From assembly GCA_963658085.1 (NCBI GenBank), contig CAVKOU010000006.1, positions 1 through 64,000 of the forward strand: a stretch of DNA of 64,000 nt. The letters are read 5' to 3'. Numbering within the stretch: position 1 is the stretch's first letter; each line of letters opens with the position of its first letter. The translations under genes were made by a program, and so were the position numbers. This document shows positions 52,711 through 61,872 of this stretch, one piece after another. The stretch is from CAKRJP01 sp963658085 (GTDB lineage Bacteria; Bacillota; Clostridia; Lachnospirales; Lachnospiraceae). The notes below the pieces were generated by a model. The model saw only the letters and a list, made by a program, of their open reading frames with translations, made no database searches and was not told the DNA's origin.

Positions 52711-53418
52711 ATGGGACCGCAAAAAATGCTAGATCAGGCAGAGATTGCAGACAAATGGAAGTTAACACCTTTTCGCGTATTTAAAATGCCGCAATTGACG
52801 GAGCGAATGTGGAGAACAGCGTTAACAGTATTTATTACCGTACTAATCTACAAATTTCTACTGGGAGATCGGAATCCCTGTTTTGCGCTGATTGGAGCTG
52901 TATATGGGGTTGGAAGTCAGTTTGAAGAAGGGTTCCACAATGGGGTAAACCGTTTTATCGGAACCTTCGTAGGCGGTCTTATGGTGATCCCGTTTTACGG
53001 GTTGTGTAACAGTGAGCCATTTGGAATCCCGGATTTTATTTGGTTGGTTTTAGGACTGTGTATGGTATTATGGCTGAATCTGACGTTGGGTGCAGATTCT
53101 GCGATCCAGCCGGGAACTGTGGTATATTTTGTTGTAATGTTTACCATAGGAAAAGAAAATGTAGTATCTTATACGGTCTCTCGTATTTTAGATACCGGAG
53201 GTGGTGTACTGGTCTCCTTGATTTTGACAGTATTGTTGCCGTCGGAACATGATAAGAAAAAAGGTCTTACAATCTTTACCACAGGAAAAGCTATACTTTA
53301 TTCTTTCGAGTCTTATATGCATAAAAATAAAGTTTTTAGAGAAAATGAGATCAAGAATTTCGGTGAAAAAAAGTTTGGAAAAAAGAAATCTCAAGGACAA
53401 AAATTAAAAGAAAAATAA
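52711..53418 (+). CDS. FUSC/aromatic acid exporter-like membrane protein
   Basis: 235 residues from ATG 52711 with GGGAGG upstream. The hydrophobic part (about 30-165) has four to six membrane segments with RTALTVFITVLIYKFLLG and NRFIGTFVGGLMVIPFYG, resembling the N-terminal membrane unit of FUSC/ArAE (DUF939-type) proteins. The C-terminal tail (170-235) is basic and probably cytoplasmic. Substrate unknown. Alone, with no terminator clearly seen before lysC. Confidence 0.75.
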   Translation: MGPQKMLDQAEIADKWKLTPFRVFKMPQLTERMWRTALTVFITVLIYKFLLGDRNPCFALIGAVYGVGSQFEEGFHNGVNRFIGTFVGGLMVIPFYGLCNSEPFGIPDFIWLVLGLCMVLWLNLTLGADSAIQPGTVVYFVVMFTIGKENVVSYTVSRILDTGGGVLVSLILTVLLPSEHDKKKGLTIFTTGKAILYSFESYMHKNKVFRENEIKNFGEKKFGKKKSQGQKLKEK

Positions 53419-53457
53419 TTATAGTTGGAAATATTTTCTTCTTCTTACCTGGTCATG

Positions 53458-53486
53458 TTGTGTTTTGAAAATCCATTGTCTATAAT
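53458..53486 (+). promoter_or_regulatory. promoter of lysC
   Basis: TTGTGT (53458-53463), 17-base spacer, TATAAT (53481-53486), 33 bases before the start codon. Confidence 0.7.
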
Positions 53487-53518
53487 AAACATATCATCCA
53501 ACAGGAGAGGAAGAAAAT

Positions 53519-54721
53519 ATGTTAACAGTAATGAAATTTGGCGGAAGCTCCGTGGCTAATCTGGAACGAATTCGCAATGTGGCAGAACGCTGTATTGAGA
53601 AGCAGAAGGCTGGAAGTCAGGTGGTAGTGGTGCTTTCGGCCATGGGAAAAACCACAGATTCCCTGATTGCAAAAGCGAAGGAAATCTGTGAGCAGCCATC
53701 CAGACGAGAGATGGATATGCTATTGTCCACGGGGGAACAAGTATCTGTATCGTTAATGGCAATGACCATGATTTCTATGGGAGTCAGTGCCATTTCTCTA
53801 AATGCCTGGCAGGTTCCGATGTATACTACATCTGAGTATCAGGATGCGAAGTTTAGACGGATTCATACGGAACGGATCCGGAAGGAACTGGAGGCCAATA
53901 AAATCGTCATCGTGACAGGTTTCCAGGGGATCAACAAGTACGAGGATATTACCACTTTAGGTCGTGGAGGTTCGGATACAACAGCGGTGGCATTAGCGGC
54001 AGAGCTTCGAGCAGATGTCTGTGAAATCTATACAGACGTAGACGGTGTTTATACGGCAGATCCACGAGTGGTTCCTGGCGCAAGAAAGATGGAAGAAGTA
54101 ACCTATGATGAGATGCTTGAAATGGCGTCTTTGGGGGCAAAGGTTCTTCATAGCAGATGTGTGGAAATTGCAAAGAAATATGGAGTTGAATTACTAGTAT
54201 GCTCCAGTTTGAATCGCAATGCAGGAACGTTGGTAAAGGAGAAAACAAAGATGGAGAAAATGTTGATTAGTGGAGTTGCAGCCGACAAAAATGTAGCGAA
54301 GATTCGGGTGGCAGGTCTTAATAATGACCCAGATAGTACCTTCAGATTTTTGAATTTATTAGATAAGAATCATTTGAATATTGATGTTATGATACAGTCC
54401 TTAGGAAAAGATGGAACGAAATCGTTGTCCTTTACGGTGGCAAAGACAGATCTTCTTAGAACCATTGATCTTCTAAACGATAACAAAGATCTTTTGGGAA
54501 TTAAGAAATTAGATTATGATGAGAACGTGGCGAAAGTTTCTGTAATCGGGGCTGGTATTCGTTCTCATTCTGGTGTGGCAGCTAAAATGTTCGGGGCCCT
54601 GGCCAGTGCGGGAATCAATTCGGAGATGGTTACCACCTCGGAAATCCGGATTACTGTTCTTATTAACGAGGCTTATTGTGATCAGGCCATGAAGGCTATT
54701 CATGAAACATTTTTGGAGTAA
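53519..54721 (+). CDS. lysC: aspartate kinase
   Basis: 400 residues. First step of the aspartate family, phosphorylating Asp. N-terminal kinase domain with VMKFGGSSVAN and TLGRGGSDTTAVALAA; two ACT domains in the C-terminal part (about 265-400), which bind the feedback amino acid (Lys and/or Thr). Monofunctional, no homoserine dehydrogenase fused. AGGAGAGG at 53503-53510. A lysine riboswitch is not present: the leader is only about 25 bases. Confidence 0.95.
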   Translation: MLTVMKFGGSSVANLERIRNVAERCIEKQKAGSQVVVVLSAMGKTTDSLIAKAKEICEQPSRREMDMLLSTGEQVSVSLMAMTMISMGVSAISLNAWQVPMYTTSEYQDAKFRRIHTERIRKELEANKIVIVTGFQGINKYEDITTLGRGGSDTTAVALAAELRADVCEIYTDVDGVYTADPRVVPGARKMEEVTYDEMLEMASLGAKVLHSRCVEIAKKYGVELLVCSSLNRNAGTLVKEKTKMEKMLISGVAADKNVAKIRVAGLNNDPDSTFRFLNLLDKNHLNIDVMIQSLGKDGTKSLSFTVAKTDLLRTIDLLNDNKDLLGIKKLDYDENVAKVSVIGAGIRSHSGVAAKMFGALASAGINSEMVTTSEIRITVLINEAYCDQAMKAIHETFLE

Positions 54722-54767
54722 GAACAAGAATAAGAGCAAGAATAAGAATAAGAGTAAGAATATGGAG

Positions 54768-54800
54768 AAAGGGTTGGCATTTAACTGCCAACCCTTTTTG
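54768..54800 (+). terminator. terminator of lysC
   Basis: AAAGGGTTGGCA (54768-54779) / TGCCAACCCTTT (54786-54797), 12 bp with T run. The bases before it (54721-54762) are low-complexity AAGAATAAGAG repeats. Confidence 0.92.
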
Positions 54801-55064
54801 AGGAAAAGATTTATGCTAAACATTATAAAAATGGAATTGTTTGGTGAAGCTCAGCAATTATGCCGGTCTCTGTGACGTTCAACACAACTGCCGTCTTCTG
54901 TATTTGATACATTTATTATACGAAGGAAATATGACTAAGGTATGACAAGCAAGGAAAGACTTTATGAAGTATCTTAAGAAAAACAGAAGAAAACATAAAG
55001 GGATAGCAAGAAATATTGATAGAGTGAGATCTGCAAGTGTAAATTTAGCACATATGCTATACCA

Positions 55065-55097
55065 CAAAAAAAGCAACCGACAATGTCGATTGCTTTA
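55065..55097 (-). terminator. terminator of tRNA-Arg (minus strand)
   Basis: On the minus strand AAAGCAATCGAC / GTCGGTTGCTTT (one G-U pair) followed by T run. Confidence 0.88.
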
Positions 55098-55100
55098 AGA

Positions 55101-55174
55101 CGTGGGCGAGAGGATTCGAACCCCCGACCTTTTGGTCCGTAGCCAAACGCTCTATCCAGCTGAGCTACGCCCAC
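55101..55174 (-). tRNA. tRNA-Arg (anticodon ACG)
   Basis: On the minus strand: acceptor GTGGGCG/CGCCCAC, D-arm GCTCAGCTGGATAGAGC, anticodon stem TTTGG/CCAAA with loop CTACGGA giving ACG, T-arm GTTCGAATC, no encoded CCA. Confidence 0.94.
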
Positions 55175-55205
55175 ATTTTGTTGCGTTTGCTTCACAACAA
55201 AAATT

Positions 55206-55234
55206 ATTATAAGGGAACAATATCTATTTGTCAA
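55206..55234 (-). promoter_or_regulatory. promoter of tRNA-Arg
   Basis: Minus strand: TTGACA (complement of 55229-55234), 17-base spacer, TATAAT (complement of 55206-55211); a perfect consensus. Confidence 0.92.
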
Positions 55235-55283
55235 CGGATTTTTTTGGTTTTTTTCAAATTTTTGAAAATTTTTTAAAACTTCT

Positions 55284-55314
55284 TTTACAGGAAAATATTT
55301 CCTTGTGATATAAT
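55284..55314 (+). promoter_or_regulatory. promoter of the RluA-family gene
   Basis: TTTACA (55284-55289), 19-base spacer, TATAAT (55309-55314) with extended TGA at 55306-55308. Confidence 0.6.
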
Positions 55315-55338
55315 CCTTAAAGAAAGAGTGAGGTTATC

Positions 55339-56229
55339 ATGGAACGCATTTTAGATTATATAATTACAGAAGAATATGAAGGCCTTAAGATTAGTCAGTT
55401 TCTTGCTCGTCAGGGATTTTCTCTACAGAATATGACACTATTAAAGAAAATGCCGGAGAATACCCTGTTAAATGGCAAGTTCGTTCATCTGAAGGAAAAA
55501 ATAAATGTAGGGGATCATTTGCGGATTCATATACAGGAACAGGAAAGCTCAAAGAAAATTCCACCGGTGAAGCTTCCCTTGGATATTATTTATGAGGACG
55601 AGGATCTTATGGTGATCAATAAGCCGGCAGGAATGCCTATTCATCCTTCTCAAAATAATTACGAGAATTCTATGGCAAATGCCTTGGCCTGGTATTTTAA
55701 AAAGAAGGGACAAGCCTTTATCTTTCGATGCGCAAACCGGTTGGACCGAGATACCTCCGGTCTTACCATTGTGTCAAAACATATGCTCAGTGGAAATATC
55801 ATTTCTACCATGACGGCAAAAAGAGAGATTCACCGGGAATATCTGGCAATTTGCAGAGGCAGTGTAACTCCAAAAGAAGGCGTAATCGATGCACCTTTAG
55901 AGAGAAAGGGAACCTCTATTATAGAGCGGGAGGTGAATTTTCAAACAGGAGAGCGGGCGGTTACCCATTATCAGGTGGTGGAAGAGAAGAATGGACATAG
56001 TCTTGTGAGGTTAGTGTTGGAGACGGGAAGAACCCACCAGATACGGGTTCATTTGAAATATTTGGGATTCCCTTTAGCAGGAGATTATCTTTATAATCCA
56101 GATATGGAATATATCAGACGACAGGCTCTTCATGCTTATAGACTAACCTTTAGGCATCCTGTGACAGGGAAGGATATGGAGTTTATAGCTCCTATGCCGG
56201 GGGATATGAAGAGAATTCTTGCTCCGTAA
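55339..56229 (+). CDS. RluA-family pseudouridine synthase
   Basis: 296 residues. An N-terminal S4-like region (about 1-75, LKISQFLARQGFSLQNM) is followed by the catalytic domain with the Asp in NRLDRDTSGLTIV and the motif GRTHQIRVHLKYLGFPLAGD. Modifies uridines in 23S rRNA or tRNA; the exact site (RluD, RluC or RluA type) cannot be told from this sequence. GTGAGG precedes ATG 55339. Confidence 0.92.
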   Translation: MERILDYIITEEYEGLKISQFLARQGFSLQNMTLLKKMPENTLLNGKFVHLKEKINVGDHLRIHIQEQESSKKIPPVKLPLDIIYEDEDLMVINKPAGMPIHPSQNNYENSMANALAWYFKKKGQAFIFRCANRLDRDTSGLTIVSKHMLSGNIISTMTAKREIHREYLAICRGSVTPKEGVIDAPLERKGTSIIEREVNFQTGERAVTHYQVVEEKNGHSLVRLVLETGRTHQIRVHLKYLGFPLAGDYLYNPDMEYIRRQALHAYRLTFRHPVTGKDMEFIAPMPGDMKRILAP

Positions 56230-56312
56230 CTTACGGGGCTTTCTTTATGAAGAGAAAATTTAGAAATGATTTCTTTCTTAGGAGGAGTGCCTTGTATAAA
56301 GGTACTCCTTTG
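56220..56312 (+). terminator. two hairpins after the RluA-family gene
   Basis: GCTCCGT/ACGGGGC near 56220-56239 followed by TTTCTTT, and GGAGTGCC/GGTACTCC near 56283-56308 followed by TTTG. The first overlaps the stop codon region and is the likelier terminator. Confidence 0.6.
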
Positions 56313-56629
56313 TGCATGTTTCACGAGATTTTTCAATTTCTAAAATAGGGGTTGATTTATTTGGAAAAGATCATTATCATAGGATTCACTTACCAATTCT
56401 GGTAAATTCAATAAGAATTATTAATCTATAAAAGAAGTTTTCGGGGGATTACTTCTAAATAGAGGATTCAGCCTGTCGATATCCGACTTTTTTTCTAACT
56501 TACAATTTACTATTTAGCTTTCCGTGCGAAAAATCAATGATCTGCGGTTCTGAAATAGGTTTCAATGAAAATATAATATAGAGCAAGGAAATGATTGCAT
56601 GAATATCTAGGAAAAGATGGAGGTGCAGT
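56313..56629. other. noncoding stretch before the pseudokinase-like gene
   Basis: About 315 AT-rich bases. A -10 TATAAT lies at 56572-56577 with a poor -35 (TTCTGA at 56548-56553, 18 bases). A short hairpin GTCG-ATATC-CGAC with seven T is near 56477-56497. No ORF with a ribosome site or known RNA was recognised. Confidence 0.4.
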
Positions 56630-58321
56630 ATGGGGAAAAAAGATGGATTTGATGTATTGCGATTAATCGAGCATGGAGATGTCTGCTATGTCAGTTCAGA
56701 GTATTTACCGGGGAAACAGTTGGTTTATTGGTTAAAAGAAGGGAAAACTCTAAGGAAAGAGATTTTGTATCAATGGCTTCGGGATATGGTGAAACAGTTG
56801 ATGAGGATTTATCGGTGTCAGGGAAACCAGGGCTATGGATATGTGAATCCTTATTGTATTTTGATTGCGGAGGATTGCAGCTTGTTTTATCTAGACATGA
56901 ATGCTAGGTCCAATGAAGAAATTTTAAAGCAGATGAGTCAGGATCCTGTGATTCGTCATTATTTTATTTCTGAGGAATCTACTGATTGTAAACAGAGAAA
57001 CTTAAAAGGAGAACTTTACGGCATGGGAAAGACTGTACAGTATATTCTTGCTACGGCTTATATACGCCCGGAACTTACCAGGAGGGAGGAGCGGAAATTA
57101 GAAAAATTTATTTCCAAATGCTTGGGACAGACGGGGAAAAAAGAGTTACAGAATGTCTCGCAACTTCTTCCTTATCTTCCGGAGCCGGCGGGAACGGGGA
57201 ATAAGCTTGTGGCCGGAAAAACGATGAAGGTTTCCGTGAAAATTGGAATTGCTGTAGTGGTGCTAGTGGTGGCTGCAGGGGTCCACGTTTTTGCTTTTAA
57301 GGGAGAAATACCTTCTAAAACTGATCAAGCTGTAGCCGATGAGGAAGCTTCGCAAACATCAGAGGAACAAGAATTATCGCTCGAAAGTACAAAATCGGAG
57401 TCTTTGGAGCAGAAAGAAGAAGCCAAAGAGAAAGAGGCCATTCTTGAACAATCAGATGTAACGGTCATAAAGCTTGCTTTGAATTACTTCCTAGAGTTAG
57501 ATCAACCGACAAAGGCTCTAAATGTTTTGAAGGAAAGTTTAGATGGATCAAACATTAAGAGAGAGGAGATGGAGGCTCTGGCTTGTGTTATACAGGCTTT
57601 TTTGAATCAGGATGAACAATTATCTGATGAGGAGGATTTTAGAACGGTTGAAAAGGCATTAGAAGTGATGGAAAATGACAAGGAGATTATAGAAGATCAG
57701 GAAAAAGCATGGTGCCTGGTGAGAGGTTTTGGAATTTTAACAGAGAAGAGCAAAATTCTTGTGGAGGAGGATGAAGAGTCATTTCTTAGTTCAAAATATG
57801 CCAATCGAGTTATCGCTACAGGGGAAGAGTATCTTCAAAAATTGGGGATTGAATTTCCGATGGAAAAAGACTTAGGGATAAATGTAAAACTTTTAGAGGA
57901 AGAAAGGTCAGAAAAAGCTATAAAAGAAATAAAGCAAACTATGGCAAAAGCCTATGAGGCAAAAGGTAATTTCCAGTTGGCGGTGGAAGAATGGCAAGCT
58001 ATTCTTGATGAATCTACAGAGTGGGGAGAGCGAGAAGAAATCTATGTAAAAATAGAGGATCTGTATGAAGCAGATGGACAGATAGACAAAGCCGGTAATA
58101 TCTGTACGCAGGGGCTTAAAGATTGCTACGAATCCTGGACTCTTAGGAAAATTCATATTCGACTTTTATGCAGTGATAAAGGAATGGATCGAGGAATATG
58201 TGCCCAGACTATCAAGGACTATTTAGGACAGTATCCTGATCTTAAAGAGGATGAAGAATTCAAAGAATTGCAAGAGCAGTATGGCATAAAGATTGATGGA
58301 GAGACAGTGACAGTGAAGTAG
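56630..58321 (+). CDS. pseudokinase-like, single-TM protein with helical-repeat ectodomain
   Basis: 563 residues. The N-terminal 180 residues resemble the C-lobe of a Ser/Thr kinase without the N-lobe: no Gly-rich loop or ATP-binding Lys, and GYGYVNPYCILIAEDCSLFYLD stands where HRDLKPxN...DFG is expected, shown in part. One TM segment follows (about 203-224), then an acidic linker and a 300-residue helical region with TPR-like spacing (KAYEAKGNFQLAVEEWQAIL). The layout recalls EssB/YukC of type VII secretion, but no such genes adjoin. GGAGG precedes ATG. Function unknown. Confidence 0.7.
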   Translation: MGKKDGFDVLRLIEHGDVCYVSSEYLPGKQLVYWLKEGKTLRKEILYQWLRDMVKQLMRIYRCQGNQGYGYVNPYCILIAEDCSLFYLDMNARSNEEILKQMSQDPVIRHYFISEESTDCKQRNLKGELYGMGKTVQYILATAYIRPELTRREERKLEKFISKCLGQTGKKELQNVSQLLPYLPEPAGTGNKLVAGKTMKVSVKIGIAVVVLVVAAGVHVFAFKGEIPSKTDQAVADEEASQTSEEQELSLESTKSESLEQKEEAKEKEAILEQSDVTVIKLALNYFLELDQPTKALNVLKESLDGSNIKREEMEALACVIQAFLNQDEQLSDEEDFRTVEKALEVMENDKEIIEDQEKAWCLVRGFGILTEKSKILVEEDEESFLSSKYANRVIATGEEYLQKLGIEFPMEKDLGINVKLLEEERSEKAIKEIKQTMAKAYEAKGNFQLAVEEWQAILDESTEWGEREEIYVKIEDLYEADGQIDKAGNICTQGLKDCYESWTLRKIHIRLLCSDKGMDRGICAQTIKDYLGQYPDLKEDEEFKELQEQYGIKIDGETVTVK

Positions 58322-58378
58322 TCATTAAAGTGCAACCGCCTGTATGTAATAAAACATACAGGCGGTCAATGACTTTTC
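58320..58378. terminator. bidirectional terminator between convergent genes
   Basis: CCGCCTGTATGT (58336-58347) / ACATACAGGCGG (58354-58365), 12 bp, with outer AGTCAT/ATGACT (58320-58325, 58369-58374) and TTTT on the plus side. Confidence 0.82.
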
Positions 58379-58393
58379 GGATAAATGGAAAGA

Positions 58394-59698
58394 TTAGTAC
58401 ATGATCATGGCTACGATAACGGCAACTAAAGAGCCAACCATCGGAGCGAATACAGATGTCATAAATACATACCAGTAGCTTTCTGCTAAGGAAAGATCCA
58501 TCCAGCGAAGCTGTGCTACCATACCACCGGCATTTGGAAGAGTGTTCATACCTGTTGCACAAGCAGGGGCTAATCTGTGAAGAGCACCTGCGCTTGCGCC
58601 CTTGGCAATAAGACCATCTGAAAGATGTTCAAAGAACATAGCAATGGCAGATGTACCACTTCCCAGGATACCAGCCAGGATATTTAATCCTAGGAATTCT
58701 GTTAAATAAGGATTCATCTTGAGTCCCATAACGAAGTCAATGATGCTCTGGAATCCAGGACAAGACTGTAAAACGCCGGAGAATCCTAAGATGGCAGCGG
58801 CCATAACTGTTGCACCGATTCCGTTGTTGACACCTTTTTCCAGGATTTTTGCAACACTACCTACCTGTTTGTGGCAGAGAGCAACAATGACTACAGAACC
58901 GATGAAAAGGCTCATAACTACTACTGCATTTGTTTCCATTTCTGTAAAATTAGAAAGACCAAGTACAAGAATAACTACTAACACAAATGGAATCAAAGCG
59001 ACAAAGAAGGATGGAAGATCATCTCTTGTAGGCTCAATCTTTACCGGTTTTGATTCGTCGATAGCAGTCCCCTCTTTGATGGCAGCTTTTTTAGCAGCAT
59101 AAACCATATAGAAGTATCCGATCGCAAAGGATACAAGGAAAGCAACCCATCCAAGAACCGGAGCACTTCCCATGGAAGTTCCTAAATATTGAGCTGGCAT
59201 AATATTTGTAATATTAATAGCATATGGAATCATAGCAGAGCATGTAGCACCGATAAAGATGATTCCGGGAATCATACGGTAAGGGTATCCGGCTTGCTTC
59301 ATCATGATGGTAGCAATAGGAGCTAAAACAAAGAGAACAACGAAACCGGAAACTCCTACGTAAACGAATACAGTTGCAATGAGAGCGATTGAAAAAATAA
59401 CTCTTTTAGCTCCTAGTTTTTCGGTAATAACATTGGCGATAGATTCTGCACATCCGGAGGCTGCCATAAGCTCACCGAATACAGCACCGATTACCAGTAC
59501 GAATACATTGTTTTGAATAAATCCTACATATCCGGTAGCATAGGAGGTAAGAGATGCCCACCAATCCATCCAGCTAGTTAAGATAATAATGAAAGAAACT
59601 AAGATGGTAGATGTAAATACGTCCAGTCCCTTCCAGATTGCGACTACGAAGATTACCGCTGCTGCCAGTAATCCAAGAACTGAAATTGCTGTTGCCAT
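58394..59698 (-). CDS. GntP-family permease
   Basis: 434 residues with about 11-12 membrane segments over its whole length (start VLGLLAAAVIFVVAIWKG). The family imports gluconate and related polyhydroxy or hydroxy acids; similar permeases carry citrate or lactate. Its place beside an esterase and a dehydroquinate dehydratase suggests a cyclic polyol acid such as quinate or shikimate as substrate; this is inference. It ends 15 bases before a terminator and starts 6 bases after the esterase stop, so the two share a transcript. Confidence 0.85.
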   Translation of the reverse strand: MATAISVLGLLAAAVIFVVAIWKGLDVFTSTILVSFIIILTSWMDWWASLTSYATGYVGFIQNNVFVLVIGAVFGELMAASGCAESIANVITEKLGAKRVIFSIALIATVFVYVGVSGFVVLFVLAPIATIMMKQAGYPYRMIPGIIFIGATCSAMIPYAINITNIMPAQYLGTSMGSAPVLGWVAFLVSFAIGYFYMVYAAKKAAIKEGTAIDESKPVKIEPTRDDLPSFFVALIPFVLVVILVLGLSNFTEMETNAVVVMSLFIGSVVIVALCHKQVGSVAKILEKGVNNGIGATVMAAAILGFSGVLQSCPGFQSIIDFVMGLKMNPYLTEFLGLNILAGILGSGTSAIAMFFEHLSDGLIAKGASAGALHRLAPACATGMNTLPNAGGMVAQLRWMDLSLAESYWYVFMTSVFAPMVGSLVAVIVAMIMY

Positions 59699-59704
59699 AA
59701 TAAC

Positions 59705-60691
59705 TTATTCCTCACTTTCTCCTACGAGGCGGATATTGCCAAGAGGTTTTCTATATGGATTTGATCCATTGTAAAAATGCTTATCCAAGAAATCGATACA
59801 GCGTTCAATATTTTCGTTTGCTTTAATGACCTGTGAACCATGAGGTTCTCCTTCGAAAAGATCTAGTTCGATGCGATCAGGACCGCATACTGCAGAAACT
59901 TTTTCTTTCATATAGACAGATTGATGATAATCAATTACCAGATCATTTGTTCCGTGTTGCATCAGCATAGGGGGACAATCTTCTTTTACATGGGCAATTG
60001 GACTAACCTTGGCAGTTCTTTCGGGATAGAAAATTGGGTTATAACCTAAGAGGGTGGTAAACATGGAGTCATTGTTTTCTCCATCGCCAGGCATCATGCC
60101 TTTTCCGGCACCGGTTTTTAGCCGGACCTCATAGATATCGGATCCGAATTGTTCGGCAGAACATAACTCGCTGATGGAATACCATGCAATTGCTAAATTG
60201 ACTTTAGAAGAAGCCTCGACACCTACGGATAGATCATCCATATCTTCTTCGTCACCGGTAACAGCCAGTAACTGTGTGACAGTTCCGCCGGCAGAGTTGC
60301 CCCATACAGCGAATCGCTCAGGATCCAAATTCAGTTCCTTTGCATTGGCTCTTAAGTAGCGGATGGCTGCCTTCCCGTCAATTAACTGTGCTGGCCACTG
60401 GGCTTCCTGCATTAAACGATACTCTACTGTTGCTACAGCGTATCCTTGCGTTACAGGCTGACACATGGACTTAATGTAGTGTGTTCGCTTGTGACCGGCA
60501 GCGAAAGCACCTCCATGAAGTACGATGACCAAAGGATAAGGGCCTTCTCCGGCATCTGGATAAAAGATATCCAGGATTTGATTTTCGGATTCATTTGCAT
60601 AGTGTAAATCTAATTTTACACTTGCAAACTGGGTGACATCCATTTCGGGTTCTTTTGCCAAAAAAGCTTCTCTGTTGTTGAATTTTTCCAC
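59705..60691 (-). CDS. alpha/beta-hydrolase esterase (acetyl-esterase/carboxylesterase-like)
   Basis: 328 residues from GTG (complement of 60689-60691), set by GGGAGG at 60700-60705 on the minus strand. Oxyanion motif LHGGAFAAGH, nucleophile Ser in GNSAGGTVTQL, Asp in GTNDLVI and His in EPHGSQV. No signal peptide, so acts in the cytoplasm. In the cluster it could release a carboxylic acid (for example quinate from a hydroxycinnamoyl ester); substrate unproven. Confidence 0.88.
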   Translation of the reverse strand: MEKFNNREAFLAKEPEMDVTQFASVKLDLHYANESENQILDIFYPDAGEGPYPLVIVLHGGAFAAGHKRTHYIKSMCQPVTQGYAVATVEYRLMQEAQWPAQLIDGKAAIRYLRANAKELNLDPERFAVWGNSAGGTVTQLLAVTGDEEDMDDLSVGVEASSKVNLAIAWYSISELCSAEQFGSDIYEVRLKTGAGKGMMPGDGENNDSMFTTLLGYNPIFYPERTAKVSPIAHVKEDCPPMLMQHGTNDLVIDYHQSVYMKEKVSAVCGPDRIELDLFEGEPHGSQVIKANENIERCIDFLDKHFYNGSNPYRKPLGNIRLVGESEE

Positions 60692-60824
60692 TAGATAAAC
60701 CTCCCACAATTGTTTGAAATTATATAAACTTGTATATTTTTTAACATATCAAAGCGTAAAAACATGCCCATCCATGAATGACATGCGTAAACACGAATGA
60801 GCATGGAAAATCTTAGTTGTAAAC

Positions 60825-61604
60825 TTAGAAATCGTAAGAAATCTTAAAGCTTTTGTGTAATAAGCTAAGAGCTGTTGCTAAGTCTTTCACTTCCATCTGA
60901 CCTGGAGCAGAAGCCTTTTTTGCAGCTCCGAAAGTCATAGAAGAACCGAATACCTCACCGCAGAGACGGCTGATGACACCGGTTCCTGCCATAGACATAG
61001 TGATGATCGGACGGTCTGCATAATTTGTTGCCATCTCTTCTGTAGCAGCAAGTAATGTGAGAACATCTTTCTTAGACTGTGGCATAACGGCAATCTTTGG
61101 AATGTCAGCTCCCATATCCTGCATCTTGCGAAGGCGGTAAACAATATCTGACTGTGCAGGGGTCTTGTCGAAGTCATGGTTGGATGCAACAACTTTAACT
61201 CCGGCAGCATGAGCTCCGTCGATGATTGTTCTAACGATGTCATCACCGGTAAAGATCTCTACATCAATAAGGTCAACAAGACCTGTCTGTGCAGCCTTGA
61301 TGTTTAACTGTGTATAGTCTTCTGGAGAGATGGGTTTTTCACCACCTTCTTTAGAAGTGCGGAAGGTCATAAGAATTGGTGTATTTCCAAGCGCTTTGCG
61401 AAGATCTTTTAAAACATCCTCAACCTTAGCGAAATCAAAAACTCCTTCAAACCAGTCTACACGCCACTCAACAACGTCTAGCGGAATGGAATCAAAAGTT
61501 TTTGCTTCGGAAATAATATCTTTCTTTGTAACTCCGACAATAGGTACAATGATTTTTGGTGCTCCGGCACCAATTTCAATGTCTCTGACTTTAACTGTGT
61601 TCAT
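60825..61604 (-). CDS. aroD: 3-dehydroquinate dehydratase, type I
   Basis: 259 residues from ATG (complement of 61602-61604) with AAGGAG. Converts 3-dehydroquinate to 3-dehydroshikimate by a Schiff base. The catalytic His is in SNHDFDKTP and the Lys in PKIAVMPQS; VEWRVDWFEG and LIDVEIF match the substrate pocket. Type I enzymes serve in biosynthesis or in quinate breakdown. No other shikimate-pathway biosynthetic genes adjoin, and the neighbours (permease, esterase, LysR, flavoprotein) favour a catabolic role. Confidence 0.93.
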   Translation of the reverse strand: MNTVKVRDIEIGAGAPKIIVPIVGVTKKDIISEAKTFDSIPLDVVEWRVDWFEGVFDFAKVEDVLKDLRKALGNTPILMTFRTSKEGGEKPISPEDYTQLNIKAAQTGLVDLIDVEIFTGDDIVRTIIDGAHAAGVKVVASNHDFDKTPAQSDIVYRLRKMQDMGADIPKIAVMPQSKKDVLTLLAATEEMATNYADRPIITMSMAGTGVISRLCGEVFGSSMTFGAAKKASAPGQMEVKDLATALSLLHKSFKISYDF

Positions 61605-61872
61605 AACAAACTCTCCTTTTCGTAGTTGTGGTTTTCTCATTCTTTGTCTAAGCTAGATCTATAGAAAACGCTGTATTCCATACGGTTTTGTCACAAACGT
61701 TGGAAATGCAATGAATAGTTTGCGTTAAAAAAATAACGCAACTCTTGTTATTATCTTATCAATGTTAAAAAGAAGCGTCTAATGCCTTTGTATAAGGAAA
61801 TTAATACACTAAAGCTATTGATTGTGCTATAATAAATGCAATCTTTTAAATACAGGAAAATGAGGTAAAAAA
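61605..61872. promoter_or_regulatory. divergent control region aroD/LysR
   Basis: Contains TGTCACAAACG at 61689-61699, a perfect inverted repeat TTGCGTTA-N6-TAACGCAA at 61720-61741, and the LysR gene promoter with TATAAT at 61828-61833 (extended TGC; -35 TACACT at 61805-61810 weak). The inverted repeat lies where a LysR-type regulator would bind between divergent genes. The aroD promoter could use TTGCGT of the right arm (minus strand) as -35. Confidence 0.7.

Noticed and set aside
53418..53518. Lysine riboswitch before lysC
   Set aside because: A sigma-A promoter sits 33 bases from the start, leaving no room for a riboswitch.
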